From: Mesotoga sp. Brook.08.105.5.1 | GTDB taxonomy: Bacteria > Thermotogota > Thermotogae > Petrotogales > Kosmotogaceae | Assembly: GCF_002752635.1 (NCBI RefSeq) | Contig: NZ_AYTW01000021.1 | Location: 1 to 64,000, forward strand | Length of the DNA stretch: 64,000 nt | Reading direction: 5' to 3' | Shown: positions 26,030 to 36,189 of the stretch, piece by piece | How positions within the stretch are numbered: position 1 is the stretch's first letter | Layout: every line of letters starts with the position of its first letter | Made by a program: the position numbers and the translations under genes | The notes under the pieces: generated by a model | Told to the model about the DNA's origin: nothing | What the model saw: only the letters and a program-made list of their open reading frames with translations | Databases searched by the model: none

Positions 26030-27358
26030 ATGGATTTAGTTTATGATGTTGTAGTTGTTGGCGGCGGCGTGGCTGGCGTATCGGCGGCTATTGCTGCCTC
26101 CAGGACAGGAGCAAGAGTGCTTCTTCTGGAGAAGGATATGTCATTCGGCGGAGTTCTTACTACTGCCCTCGTAAACCCGATGATGACATTTCACTCATCT
26201 GAGAGACAGGTGATAGGCGGGATCGGACAGGAGATTATTGACAGGCTCGTTTCAATGCGTGGGAGTTACGGACACATAGATGATCCCATTGGATTTGTAA
26301 AGTCAATCACCCCTTTCGATCCCGAAAAGATGAAATCATTGCTGATTGAGATGCTCAAAGAGGAAGGCGTGGACTTTCTGTTCAACTCACTTGTCCTGCA
26401 TGTTTCGAGAGAGGGAGACTCAATCACCTCTATAACAACTGTCAGCACAGGCGAGCAGAACAGAGTGAATGCAAAGGTTTTCATCGATTCAACGGGCGAG
26501 GGAAACTTTTCCATACGCGCCGGAGCCTATTACAACATCGGAGACGGAAGCCCTTCCAGCTGCCAGCCGATGACTTTGGTGATGAGAATCGGGGGCGTTG
26601 ATAGAGAAGAGATAGTGTCTTATGTTACAAGGAACAGAGATGATTTCGTCATAAGTGAGCATACCGACCTGAGCTATCTGGGAATTGCCGGGTTCTTCAG
26701 CTTCATGAAAAGGCTTGACGACTACGGAATCTACTTCAAAAGGGACAGGCTCTTGTTTTTCGAAGTCCCCTACCATCCCGGGCAGATATTCATGAACACA
26801 ACCAGATACGCCGGTTACGCCAACAAAAGCAAAGAACTAACTGAAGCCCAGACCAACGGGAGCACCGATGTCTGGCGATTCATGGACTTCCTCAAGAAAG
26901 AGATTCCCGGATTTGAAGACTCCTTTCTAATTCAGACTGGCTGTCACATAGGGGTGAGAGAGACCACCCACATAGTGGGAGATTACGTTTTGAGAACTAG
27001 TGACTTGATTGATAGAAAAACATTTGATGACGCCATTGCAGTAGGGTCGTATCCGATTGATATTCATCTGCCCGGTTCGGCACAACTGAAGACGATCTCA
27101 ATTCCTTACCCGGGCGAGTACCATATTCCCATGAGTTCTCTCATACCAAAGGGCTTAGCTAATGTTGTTCTTGCCGGAAGAGCTATCAGTGCCGATCATA
27201 CGGCCTTTTCTGCAGTAAGGACCAGCCCGCTGGCAACTGCAACCGGCATGGCGGCAGGGATTTCTGCGGCACTTGCCGTGAAACATCGAAAGCTTGTCAG
27301 AGATGTGAACATTGACCTGATACAGAGAGAGATCGTCGAGATGGGAGGAATTCTTTGA
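26030..27358 (+). CDS. FAD-dependent oxidoreductase (FAD_oxidored-type)
   Basis: The 442-residue protein has an N-terminal FAD-binding Rossmann fold (DVVVVGGGVAGVSAAIAASR, about residues 6-25, then LLLEKDMSFGGVLTTALVNP). A C-terminal FAD-contacting region reads NVVLAGRAISADHTAFSAVR followed by SPLATATGMAAG. It has no signal peptide. Members of this PF12831-like group are poorly characterised; some occur in carbohydrate operons. In this operon a role in oxidising a sugar or sugar-derived intermediate is inferred. It overlaps the DUF4127 gene by four bases. Confidence 0.85.
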   Translation: MDLVYDVVVVGGGVAGVSAAIAASRTGARVLLLEKDMSFGGVLTTALVNPMMTFHSSERQVIGGIGQEIIDRLVSMRGSYGHIDDPIGFVKSITPFDPEKMKSLLIEMLKEEGVDFLFNSLVLHVSREGDSITSITTVSTGEQNRVNAKVFIDSTGEGNFSIRAGAYYNIGDGSPSSCQPMTLVMRIGGVDREEIVSYVTRNRDDFVISEHTDLSYLGIAGFFSFMKRLDDYGIYFKRDRLLFFEVPYHPGQIFMNTTRYAGYANKSKELTEAQTNGSTDVWRFMDFLKKEIPGFEDSFLIQTGCHIGVRETTHIVGDYVLRTSDLIDRKTFDDAIAVGSYPIDIHLPGSAQLKTISIPYPGEYHIPMSSLIPKGLANVVLAGRAISADHTAFSAVRTSPLATATGMAAGISAALAVKHRKLVRDVNIDLIQREIVEMGGIL

Positions 27359-28776
27359 AGACAGTAGTTGTTCCAATGGATGAAAGACCCCCAAACTACC
27401 AGCTGGTTTCCATGATTGCAGATCTTAATGGTATCGAGATCGAGCTCCCGAAAAAGAGTCTGCTGGGAAGATACATGAAGCCGGGAGAATGCGAGGAATT
27501 GATCGGATGGATGCTTTCAAGGGAGGCAGACAGATTCATAATCTCTGTCGATATGCTATCTTTCGGCGGTCTCATAGCCTCAAGGGAGGAGGGAATAAGC
27601 GCTGAGACAGCTCTCGAAAGGCTGAGGTCGGTGAGAGAGCTGAGGAGAAGATTCCCGGATGCCGAGATTTTCCTTTCTTCTATTGTCAGGAGAGCGTCGG
27701 TCTCAGTTTCATCGGCTGGCTCGAAAGAACTGTGGACTATGCTTAACAAGTATCTGTGGCTCTCGGGCCATGGAAAGGTGGAAGAGGCTGAGACCGTAGA
27801 AGATGAACTACCCAGAGGATTTATCAGCAGATATCGTGAACTCCGTTTGAGAAACCACCGGGTGAACAAGGAATGCCTCAGGCTCGTCAAAGACGGCTGT
27901 GCAGATCTTCTTGTGCTTGCCCAGGAAGATACCTTCCAGCATGGCCCTCAGGAGAGAGAACTAGACATACTTGAAGGAGTCGCAAGAGACTTTGAAATCG
28001 AAGATAGAGTCTTCATTCATAACGGCGCCGATGAAGTACTCCAGGAGATGATTTGTTACAGACGAGACCAGGAATATCCTGTCGATGTCATCTTTGACTC
28101 TCCCGAAACAAGGGACAAGGTAATGGATTTCGAGGACCGGGAATTTGGCAAGAACGTAGAATCCCATATGAAGCTTCTAGGGATGAGGCAGTCTTCAGAT
28201 TCTACAACCGGCATTCTGATCGCCGGGACATCTACAACCGATTCGATTGAGGCTCTGAAAAACCTGAGCAAACGGAAGCAGAGGGTCTTCATACTGGACG
28301 TTTTCTATCCAAACGGGTCCAACCCTTCCTTTGTTGAAGCTTATCTGGGGCTGGGGCTGAAAAACGTCTGGGGATACTCTGCCTGGAATACGGCTTCAAA
28401 CAGCCTGGGGACGCTTCTTTCTCTGGCTTTGACTTCCGGTTCCTGTGAAGTGGAGAAAAAGGCTCTCGCCGAGTTTTATATCTCGCGGCTTCTTGACGAC
28501 CATCTTTACCAGGGGGTTCTCAGAAAAACTCTGGAGAGAACGATCGATGAATCCGGTGGCGACGTATACAAGGTTAGCAAGTCCAAAGGACTCTTTGAAA
28601 GCTTCAGAGACGATGTTTTCGTACCGAAAGCAGAAGAGTTCCTTGAGAGATTCATTCGTGGGAGGAAACTGGACATCTATGATTTCTCCTCTTCAAAGAA
28701 TCGGATCTCGATTGAGAAGTTCAGTCTTCCATGGGATAGGACATTTGAATGTGAAATAGAAGTCAAGATTAACTGA
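27355..28776 (+). CDS. DUF4127 family protein
   Basis: The 473-residue protein begins with the DUF4127 signature VVVPMDERPPNYQLV and contains ISVDMLSFGGLIASR, LVLAQEDTFQHGPQERE, NGADEVLQEM and NGSNPSFVEAYL, all conserved in this family. The function is unknown; the conserved acidic and His residues suggest an enzyme. The TTG start at 27355 overlaps the preceding stop (TTGA) and lies after GGGAGGA. Its fixed place between an FAD oxidoreductase and a Gfo/Idh/MocA dehydrogenase points to sugar metabolism. Confidence 0.85.
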   Translation: MKTVVVPMDERPPNYQLVSMIADLNGIEIELPKKSLLGRYMKPGECEELIGWMLSREADRFIISVDMLSFGGLIASREEGISAETALERLRSVRELRRRFPDAEIFLSSIVRRASVSVSSAGSKELWTMLNKYLWLSGHGKVEEAETVEDELPRGFISRYRELRLRNHRVNKECLRLVKDGCADLLVLAQEDTFQHGPQERELDILEGVARDFEIEDRVFIHNGADEVLQEMICYRRDQEYPVDVIFDSPETRDKVMDFEDREFGKNVESHMKLLGMRQSSDSTTGILIAGTSTTDSIEALKNLSKRKQRVFILDVFYPNGSNPSFVEAYLGLGLKNVWGYSAWNTASNSLGTLLSLALTSGSCEVEKKALAEFYISRLLDDHLYQGVLRKTLERTIDESGGDVYKVSKSKGLFESFRDDVFVPKAEEFLERFIRGRKLDIYDFSSSKNRISIEKFSLPWDRTFECEIEVKIN

Positions 28777-28815
28777 AGCAAATCTCTTCTCAACGAGAAA
28801 AAAGGGGGGCTCTTA

Positions 28816-29850
28816 GTGAAGAAAAGAGTAGCTATTGTAGGCGCAGGTGTATGGGGAAGAACGCACGCATTCCTGTATAAAGAGCATCCAGAAGTTGAGC
28901 TAGTTGGCATCTGTGATCATGACATAGAAAGAGCAAAGAGATTTGCCGAAGAGTTTGAAATTCCAAATGTATTTGAAGATCATCGCCTTATGCTAGATAG
29001 GCTTGGCTTTGATGCCGTATCTGTAGTCACACCGGACTTCGCTCATGGTGAGATAGTTGTCGATTGCGCAAATGCCGGAAAGGATATCCTCGTAGAGAAG
29101 CCGATTGCAACAACCAGAGAGGACCTGATCAGGATATCAGAGGCGGTAAAGGCAAACAACATACGGGTAATGACCGATCTTCACAATAGATGGAGTCCTC
29201 CCTTTGCAGTCGCCAAACAGATGCTTGATGATGGGGAACTCGGAACCCCGGTAAGCGCCTATTTCAGATTGAATGACGTTCTCTGGGTTGCGACAGATAT
29301 GCTGCCTTGGTCAAGCAAATCGTCTATTCTATGGTTTCTGGGTAGTCATTCGGTAGACACTTTGAGATGGTTCTTCGGCGATGAGGTAGATGCGGTTTAC
29401 TCTGTCAGTTCTTCCGGTGTTCTGAAAAATTTGGGGCATGATACAACCGACATTTATCAGACTATCCTAACCTTCAAGAACGGCGGGATAGCAACTATGG
29501 AGAACAGCTGGATAACGCCCAACACGAATCCGTGCGTAAACGACATTAAGTTCAACTTCACGGGCAGCAAGGGCATGGTTAATCTTGACCTCAGCAACAA
29601 CCAGATGATCGAGAGCTTCACTCAGAAAGAGTGCAAACATCCCGATGTACTTGTAAATCATTTCGTTCACGGCAAGGCAAAGGGATTTGCATATGAGAGT
29701 ATCCGCCATTTCATAGACTGTCTGGCGACTGGGGATGAGTTCCTTATAAATCTCGATGACGCCATCAACACCTCGCTTGTCGTTCTTTCGATCCTCGAGT
29801 CTGCCGAGAAGCGTCTCCCGGTGAAGGTGGAATACTTTGCCACAGACTGA
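28816..29850 (+). CDS. Gfo/Idh/MocA-family oxidoreductase
   Basis: The 344-residue protein has the NAD(P)-binding Rossmann motif VAIVGAGVWGRTHA at the N-terminus and the conserved lysine signature DILVEKPIATT (about residues 92-102). A C-terminal alpha/beta domain ends with the usual ILESAEKRLPVKV. It has no signal peptide. Family members oxidise or reduce sugar or polyol hydroxyls with NAD(P)H. GTG 28816 follows AAAGGGGGG. It is the last gene of the operon. Confidence 0.92.
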   Translation: MKKRVAIVGAGVWGRTHAFLYKEHPEVELVGICDHDIERAKRFAEEFEIPNVFEDHRLMLDRLGFDAVSVVTPDFAHGEIVVDCANAGKDILVEKPIATTREDLIRISEAVKANNIRVMTDLHNRWSPPFAVAKQMLDDGELGTPVSAYFRLNDVLWVATDMLPWSSKSSILWFLGSHSVDTLRWFFGDEVDAVYSVSSSGVLKNLGHDTTDIYQTILTFKNGGIATMENSWITPNTNPCVNDIKFNFTGSKGMVNLDLSNNQMIESFTQKECKHPDVLVNHFVHGKAKGFAYESIRHFIDCLATGDEFLINLDDAINTSLVVLSILESAEKRLPVKVEYFATD

Positions 29851-30261
29851 GGAAGAGGCGTTCTAGCATCTGTTATTTGGTGAAGAGAATTCCAGAGTTC
29901 GACACTTCGCAAACAGGTGAATTCTCCTACTCTTTTGCTCTGGGGAGTCACAGAGATCACTTCAGATAAGTGTGTGACTATGTGTCTCTACACTTAAAAG
30001 AGATGCCTGAAGGGCTTGTAACTGTTATTATGTAAGGCTTTCATAGGGTTCTAGCGTCAACTTCTTTCAGAAAATCTCGAAATGTTTTGAGGGAGAACTT
30101 CGATCTGTATGAATCACTTGTATAATCGTTCCATTCGATTGATTTTTACGACTGACGCGCTTTGTGCAGATCTCGGTTCAAGAGAGGCAAATTGAAAAAC
30201 CCTCCACTGTAAGCAGAGTTATTACGATTGCTCTGAGCACCGCGCCAAAGGCACAAAACCT
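29851..30261. other. Gene-free stretch with a possible terminator
   Basis: GAGAATTC (29885-29892) and GAATTCTC (29919-29926) form inverted arms around a 26-base loop, followed by CTACTCTTTTGCTC. This could terminate the operon ending at 29850, but the loop is large. No gene is seen in the rest. Confidence 0.4.
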
Positions 30262-31297
30262 CTATAGCTCGGCATAAAACTTGAGGATCTTAAGTGCCTT
30301 TAGTGTAAGCCATTTCGAAGGCTTTCCCTTTTCCTCGATGGGAACAAGCATCCTGTCGTTCAAGGAGTTTTGCATCTTCCAGAGTCCTTCTTTGTTTCTC
30401 TTGAGTGAAACGATTTCGATTGCATCCTGAAGCCTGGGATCTTTGATTCTGAGCTCGGCGAATATCTCAAGCAATTCCAGAACATCTGTCTGGTACATCA
30501 GGGGAAAACCAAGTCTTAACCAGCCCGGCTTTGCGACTTTCTCCGGATCATGACTCTTCATGTAGAAACGGTGTTTCAGGAAGTACTCTGCCAGCTCAGC
30601 TATCTTCTCGTCTATCTTCCTGTTCCGTTTCTCCTCCGAAATCGCAGCTAGAGCCTTCAAGGCCTGAGCTACGCCCATGTGGCATGAGTGGCGTCCCCAA
30701 CAGGATTCGTATCTCATGTAGACCTCTCCTACGGGTGGTTTATCTACTCCGTCATCCGTCCGCTGAAAGGCCTATATCCAGCCGATTGCCTTCTGAAATC
30801 TCTCATCCTCAAGGTAGCCGAGCCTTATGAGCGAAAAAACCATGTTGCCCGTAAGGCAGGGGATTACACCTCCCGGGAGACCTGACAGTCTCTTGGCGCT
30901 TCGAGAATACGAAAAGCCTACTAGCTCTGTCTCTTGCGAATTGCTCAATATGAATTCACAGGCTTTCTTTACCCCAGGATTGCCTGGATCTGCCCTCATC
31001 TCTGCCAGAATGATCAGATTCCAGACGGTTCCGCGATACTTATCCGTGTAGAATCTCTCGGGTGTTCCCCACGAGCCGTCATCGTTCTGGAGGTCGAGCA
31101 AAGCAGGCACCACCCCACGCTTCATTTTTCATCTCTCGTTCTTCTGATTCGCTCGAATCTTCTGCATGACCCAGAAGAGAAGTCAACGTCAAATACCTTA
31201 CAGAAGGATTCTCCTCTTCTAAAAGCAAATCACGTGTTTCTTGCACCACCTTGATCGTCGCCCGGAAATGCCCTATTCGATCATTTTTACGTCCCAC
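30262..31297 (-). pseudogene. Terpene-cyclase-fold (alpha/alpha toroid) protein, broken
   Basis: Minus-strand pieces make one protein. The N-terminal part from GTG 31297 reads NPSVRYLTLTSLLG. After a frameshift near 31120-31140 the frame continues with MKRGVVPALLDLQNDDGSWG, in which QNDDGSWG is the QW motif of squalene/terpene-cyclase-like toroids. A TAG at 30769-30771 follows KAIGWI, and the same frame goes on with AFQRTDDGVDKPPVGEVYMR to the stop at 30262. Prokaryotic members without a polyprenyl-cyclase active site are common and uncharacterised. The gene has at least two lesions and is unlikely to make a full product. Confidence 0.65.
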
Positions 31298-32047
31298 ATC
31301 TAGCGAAAGAGACTTGCATTTTCGGCAAAGAAGTGACCCTCGCTTCCACTTGCTAAACGGGGAGACTAGTGAAATCTGCCATCATTTTTGTGGGATCTCG
31401 CTGTAGGTTTTTGACAGACTAGGGAGAATCGACATATCCTACAAAGATAGGATAGTCGAGTTATTCCTGATTTCATTACTAATACCTCGAACCCGAAGGG
31501 AGCGAGTTCTTCTCATCCGATCCTTCTCTTCAATACTACTTTTGAGGAACCTTAGATAAGGAAAAACCGTTCGCCGTCTATACAGCCTAAAAGGGTCTTT
31601 CAAAGAGTTGGCCAGGATCTTATTTTCAAAGATCCTAGCCACAGAAGTCCTTTTTTTGATTACCTAACATCGCTGTACGTTGGTTAGTGGCAGTGGCAAG
31701 AACTAGAGATTGAAAGTCTAATTAGGATGTTGCTACTACTTGACTGCCGGTTCTTAAAGACTTAGGATAACTCTTTCGAGACATTGTGGTCTAAAGCAAA
31801 GACGATTTGTCTAGAACCGTCTTCGGATATTGTTGGACGAAAGTCCGAAGTCTTGAACTGGCAAGACACGCTTGAAATCCTCTAGATTTCACTTTCGACA
31901 CATCTGCCCGGTCCTTGGATCTCTGCGCACATCCGTAATGCACCACAAGAAAATCAGCTTAAGAGATGACTATAAGTATTTGATAGAGTGGTGGTAGGAT
32001 ATGGAGACCGATTTCGAGGGTTTTCGTCAGCCGTCAGATAAAGATGA
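31298..32047. other. 750-bp stretch without a credible gene; several strong hairpins
   Basis: A hairpin at 31610-31640 (AGGATCTT ... AAGATCCT, extended by GGC/GCC) is followed ten bases later by seven T residues. Further right, GGAC-GAAA-GTCC sits inside CTTCGGA ... TCCGAAG (about 31819-31850). No open frame is convincing. A non-coding RNA is possible but not supported by any family I recognise. Confidence 0.4.
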
Positions 32048-32269
32048 CTAGCCTTTCTTAAGCGGCAAGAACAGAAGTACACAGCCAACTGCTATTGAGA
32101 TAACACCTGCCCAAATCGGAATCTGTACAGTTTCTTTCTCCTTCACCTCAATCTCTGCTATGCCAAGATCGACAGTGTGACTATCTTTAGTGTATGTGAA
32201 CGCTCCATACACCAAACCCAAGACGCCGGCTACAACAAGCACAATTCCAATAATCTTAACTACACCCAT
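32048..32269 (-). CDS. Small two-helix membrane protein (DUF3185-like)
   Basis: The 73-residue protein has one membrane helix at each end (VVKIIGIVLVVAGVLGLVYG and IPIWAGVISIAVGCVLLFLP) around a short polar segment (YTKDSHTVDLGIAEIEVKEKE). This is the layout of a widespread small membrane family whose members carry a similar YTK.TH segment. ATG 32269 follows GGAGGGG; an in-frame start ten codons earlier has no site. Function unknown. Confidence 0.75.
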   Translation of the reverse strand: MGVVKIIGIVLVVAGVLGLVYGAFTYTKDSHTVDLGIAEIEVKEKETVQIPIWAGVISIAVGCVLLFLPLKKG

Positions 32270-32299
32270 ACGATCCCCTCCAACATTGCCATCAGGCAA

Positions 32300-32691
32300 T
32301 TGTCGAGCTGTATTGTCTTTGCATGAATGTTTTGTTGGTCAAAACACTAACAGCTTCCTTAACAATTCACTCATATATTTATTATAGCCTAATAACCTAC
32401 AAACTGTGTATCTTTTTAATACCCTCGCACTAGTATGAACTGAAAATCTCGTCCTCTAGTTCGGAAAGCTCAGTAAGCGAAGATGCTATCGGGATTTAAT
32501 CAGTATACTCAAGGATTCTGTAAGAGGTTCCTCATTCTCTAGATAAATCAAATGTATTCCAATCAAATGGTTTACAAAGATAAGATAACCTCTCGGTTCT
32601 GATTCTCAAGCGGGGAAGCTAACAGTATGGCAAATACCAATGAGAGCATAGAATGATGATCTGGTATCATTGTTGGGAAAAGAGGTGCTTG
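32300..32691. other. Gene-free AT-rich promoter region
   Basis: This is the divergent spacer between the small membrane protein and the Eis-like gene. It is AT-rich, with -10-like words (TATTTATTATAG near 32377-32388) but no confident promoter pair. No coding sequence is seen. Confidence 0.45.
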
Positions 32692-33904
32692 ATGGAGATA
32701 CGAAGAATCGACAGCTCTTATAAAGACAAAATCGTAGAGATCTTCCTTATGTCGTTCGAATACTTCGAACCGGAAGAGAGCGAATTCTTCTTTTCTGATC
32801 CCTCGCTATGGGAATATGTATGGGGTGCATTCGATGAGGAAAAGCTAGTGGCCGCATACATAAGCTACAAGTATCTAGCGAAGATCCGCACCAAACCTTT
32901 TGAATGCAGGTACGTCGAGGCGGTGGCTACGCTGCCCGAATACCGTAACAAAGGTATAACAAAGGCGATCCTCCTGAAGGACATAAAGGAGGCTGTAGAA
33001 AATGGAGCCACTTTCATAATGCTTGATCCCTTCAAACATGACTTTTACGTAAGGCTGGGTTTCGGGCTTGGCTTCGAGAGCCTTGAGTTGACTTTCGATC
33101 ATTCTCTTCTTTCAGATGAGATAAAAGACGACAGTCTCAAGCTACTTTCCGGCAAGCTTCTAAACAATGAAGAGATGAAAACGTTAATTGAAGAGGCCCG
33201 GAAAGTCATGTGGGAAACCTCTCGTTACACCGAGGCGCTGGAAATTAACGCTTGCAGCCAGGAGATATTCCACAAGAAAGATCTCTTCGGAGCCGTTGCC
33301 ACAGATGGTAAGGGCACACCCCATGGAATGATGATTTATTCCAAGAAAGAAAGAAAGGAAGATGGTGATCGAGAAATTCAACTTCACCGATCTTGCCGGC
33401 CTTTATTCACTGAAGAGATTCTTGCTGAATCATAGGGACCAGATTGCAACTTTCGAAATGAGGACAATGCCACCAGATTTTCCAATAGAACTCTTCTTCC
33501 ATTCGAGATGGCAGGCTGGAAAAGAGCTCAAGATGATAGATGCCTCATCGCGGATGGTTAGAATTCTCGACCCGCTTCAGGTTATCTCAAGACTCATGGA
33601 TACTTCTGTCTCCGGAAGCGTTGTTCTGAAGATACATGACGGGCTGCTTCCCGAGAACAATGTGAAGATCGAAATCGGAGACGGTGTAGCGAAGACAACG
33701 GAAGCCGCAGAGGATTTCGAGGTAGAGATTTCGGATCTTGTCCCTCTCCTGACGGGAAGGCTTTCGCCGATAAGTCTGTGGCGACATGGGAGGCTTCGGA
33801 AAGGCTCCTGGAAGAACGTCCCATGGGGAATCTCAGAAGTTCCTGAGAAGGTTTGCATTCTCGAATCGATCTTTCCCAAAATCGTCACTCATAATGCTTT
33901 GTAA
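32692..33904 (+). pseudogene. Eis-like GNAT acetyltransferase with SCP2-type C-terminal domain, frameshifted
   Basis: From ATG 32692 (after AAGAGGTG) the N-terminal GNAT region includes VEAVATLPEYRNKGITKAIL, with the acetyl-CoA loop Y-R-N-K-G, and FYVRLGFGLGFE. The frame is lost at a purine tract with tetranucleotide character (AAGAAAGAAAGAAAGG, 33343-33358). The other frame carries MVIEKFNFTDLAGLYSLKRF and FFHSRWQAGK, and ends at 33904 with the SCP2-like domain. Together the parts give the roughly 400-residue Eis layout (PF13527 plus SCP2). Either the gene is off through a repeat-length change or the call is a sequencing error; without the shift both domains would be intact. Confidence 0.8.
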
Positions 33905-33941
33905 GGTACTTTTAGCAACTTAATCTAAAACGGTGATTTGA

Positions 33942-34454
33942 ATGAGAGCAAAGCAAGTAATAGTAGATGAGTACAGTGCTGCTTGGCCTAGACTTTTCAA
34001 GGAGGAAGCCGGGCGGATTTCTGCCTCACTAAATGAGCTACAGAAGACGATAGAACATATAGGGAGTACGGCCGTTCCGGGGCTTAGGGCAAAACCGGTT
34101 ATCGACATAATGATTGGCGTATCTTCACTTGAACAGGCCGACTCCTGCGTACCGCTCATTGAAGGAACGGGCTATCTTTACAGATCCGAGCACGAGGATT
34201 CAATGCCGGAGAGAAGATACTTTGAGAGATCCGGCAGCGAGATTGATTATCACGTACACATGGTCGTTTTTGAGAGCAAGTTTTGGAAAGAGCACATCTT
34301 CTTCAGGGACTACTTGCGCGAAAACAGCAAGGCTGCGGAACAGTATGCAGCTCTCAAGAAAGAGCTTGCCGAAAAGTTCAGAGACAACACAGAAACCTAT
34401 ACAAATGGCAAGGCTGAGTTCATCCAGGGGATACTAAGACGGCAGGAAGATTGA
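33942..34454 (+). CDS. GrpB family protein
   Basis: The 170-residue protein has the GrpB signature IEHIGSTAVPGLRAKPVIDIMIGV (nucleotidyltransferase-fold core, G-S-T...D-I-M) and the conserved RRYFERSG, YHVHMVVF and FRDYLRENSKAAEQYAALK. GrpB/UPF0157 proteins share the fold of nucleotidyltransferases but their substrate is not established. ATG 33942 is 37 bases after the Eis-like gene with only a modest ribosome site. Confidence 0.9.
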   Translation: MRAKQVIVDEYSAAWPRLFKEEAGRISASLNELQKTIEHIGSTAVPGLRAKPVIDIMIGVSSLEQADSCVPLIEGTGYLYRSEHEDSMPERRYFERSGSEIDYHVHMVVFESKFWKEHIFFRDYLRENSKAAEQYAALKKELAEKFRDNTETYTNGKAEFIQGILRRQED

Positions 34455-35117
34455 TATTGCCGCAATACGGGCAGAGTATTCGTGAGCAATCGGGCATGCA
34501 GAGAGCACTGCCCCCTCAGAACCACAACGGAGACTGCTTCGCATTTTGGTCTCAGAACGGCTCCGTCTTGCTATTTATTTCGGGCATGATGACAACAGTC
34601 CAAATATGTCGGGCTCCCTGGAGATCACATCAAGGTCAAGCGGAATCCCTCTCACGTTTATTAGTCTCCTCTTCAGTGACAGACTCGCTTTCTTGCATTT
34701 CGTTGACTCTGAAACCGATCGAAGCTTCTCGATGGAGGATCCCGCTCTAGACTCTTCAATGGTCTTGAGAGGCTTTCTTCTCTAGCAAATCATACTATTT
34801 GAGCCACTAGTATAATTATGCTCACTCAATCCATGAGTTCAGTTATAGGAGCGGAACTGAGTCTAATAATCGAAATACGATGACTTGTTTGTAAAGTTTA
34901 TGGCACAAATTCTTCAGTGATTTCTCCTTCTGAAGATGGGGTATGCTAGACTTTCATTTGTAAACAAGAAGTACTTCTTCACAACTCCGGGTTAGAAGTC
35001 TCTTTATTGAGAACCGGCGTGCTCTTTATCTTGCACTGTAAGATGAGCTTATGTTTTCGGCCCCGAGATATCGCCGGTTCATGTTCAGAATATCAAGAAG
35101 GTTTTCGGGAGGTTATT
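34455..35117. other. Stretch with a possible coding remnant, otherwise empty
   Basis: The frame 34546-34785 (LRLAIYFGHDDNSPNMSGSL and on) has protein-like composition but no ribosome site or recognised family, and may be the tail of a lost gene. The part from 34800 to 35100 is AT-rich and holds the promoter region of the next small gene. Confidence 0.4.
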
Positions 35118-35426
35118 ATGGCTAACAAGAAAAGAGAGGAAGAATGGAAGGAAGTCAAGAAGAGATGCAGAGTCGGTGATGAAACGATACGCATGGCGAA
35201 GGAACTGGGAATAAGTCCAAAGACGATGATAAAGAATATACCCAACAAAGCGGAGAAGTGGAAGGCGCCTGTCGATGTCTGGATAAGAGACATGTACGAA
35301 AAGATGAAAGAAAAGAGCGCAAAGAAAGCAAAAGCGAAGGCAAAGCGGCTGAGGAAAGAGAGTGAGAAGTCAGGAGACAGTTCATTGAAAGCAGACGACA
35401 GCAATATACCTGACAAGCAAGACTAG
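35118..35426 (+). CDS. Small basic conserved hypothetical protein
   Basis: The 102-residue product begins MANKKREEEWKEVKKRCRVG and contains TIRMAKELGISPKTMIKNIP followed by EKWKAPVDVWIRDMYEK, a compact helical domain seen in many small bacterial proteins of unknown function. The tail is a long Lys/Ala-rich low-complexity helix (residues about 63-85), suggesting nucleic-acid contact. ATG 35118 follows GGGAGG by six bases; the 38-codon upstream extension is rejected. Confidence 0.75.
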   Translation: MANKKREEEWKEVKKRCRVGDETIRMAKELGISPKTMIKNIPNKAEKWKAPVDVWIRDMYEKMKEKSAKKAKAKAKRLRKESEKSGDSSLKADDSNIPDKQD

Positions 35427-36189
35427 AGGTTCTCTTCATTTGAGTGAACAGTTTGCTGGCAGTCAGAGAAATACAGCTCTTGATCAACAGTTCATGCTTA
35501 GGGAAACAAGTGAAGACTTACGCCTGACTTTATGTCAGGACCAGAAGCCTTTGCATCTGAAATTGAGGCGTTCTGGTTTCTTGGTTGATCTTCATGTTTT
35601 CATCCTAATGACAGGCTTCTTCGCGGAGAATTCAGCAGGAACTCAGTAGAATTCCAGACAAGACCACAGGTAACCAACGAAGTCCGTTTTACGGAATCTA
35701 ATAGGAGCTGATAACCACTACTTTGTGAATTCATACATCATGACAATTTGACGGCAAAATGAACTTCATGACTAGAGAATTACCTCCTCAGATTATGGAG
35801 CAAGAGTGCAAGCGGTTGCCGGCTAAATTCACCGAGAATAGCATTGAATTGAGCCACTGAGTAGAAACCTGTCGAAAGAGCGCCTCGCCAGTGAATGTCG
35901 GTATAAGTCATGAATGAATCCTCTCAATGACTTGCTTTGGAAACGTCGAGAGATTTCTTCATTCTTGACTCTGTTTGTTGTTCCGAGAGCTTTCGCTGAC
36001 AAACGCCTTGCGTGCGCGGTCACTAATTCCAGGCTCCCCGAGGAGTCCTCCGCACTCTGACGTCTTGTCGTTCAACTGCACGAATACCATATAATAACCA
36101 GAAGAGAACCTTTCTTCATTTCTGGCTCGGCGTTTCATATTCAAGAGAATGAAAAGATGCCCCTAAAGGAGTCGTTCTTAAGGCGCGTC
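35427..36189. other. 760-bp stretch without a credible gene
   Basis: A loose hairpin (CCAGAAGCC ... GGCGTTCTGG, about 35541-35576) lies 115 bases after the small basic gene and is followed by TTTCTTGG; it may terminate that unit. Otherwise I see only short spurious frames. The right end is downstream of the minus-strand carbohydrate operon. Confidence 0.45.
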
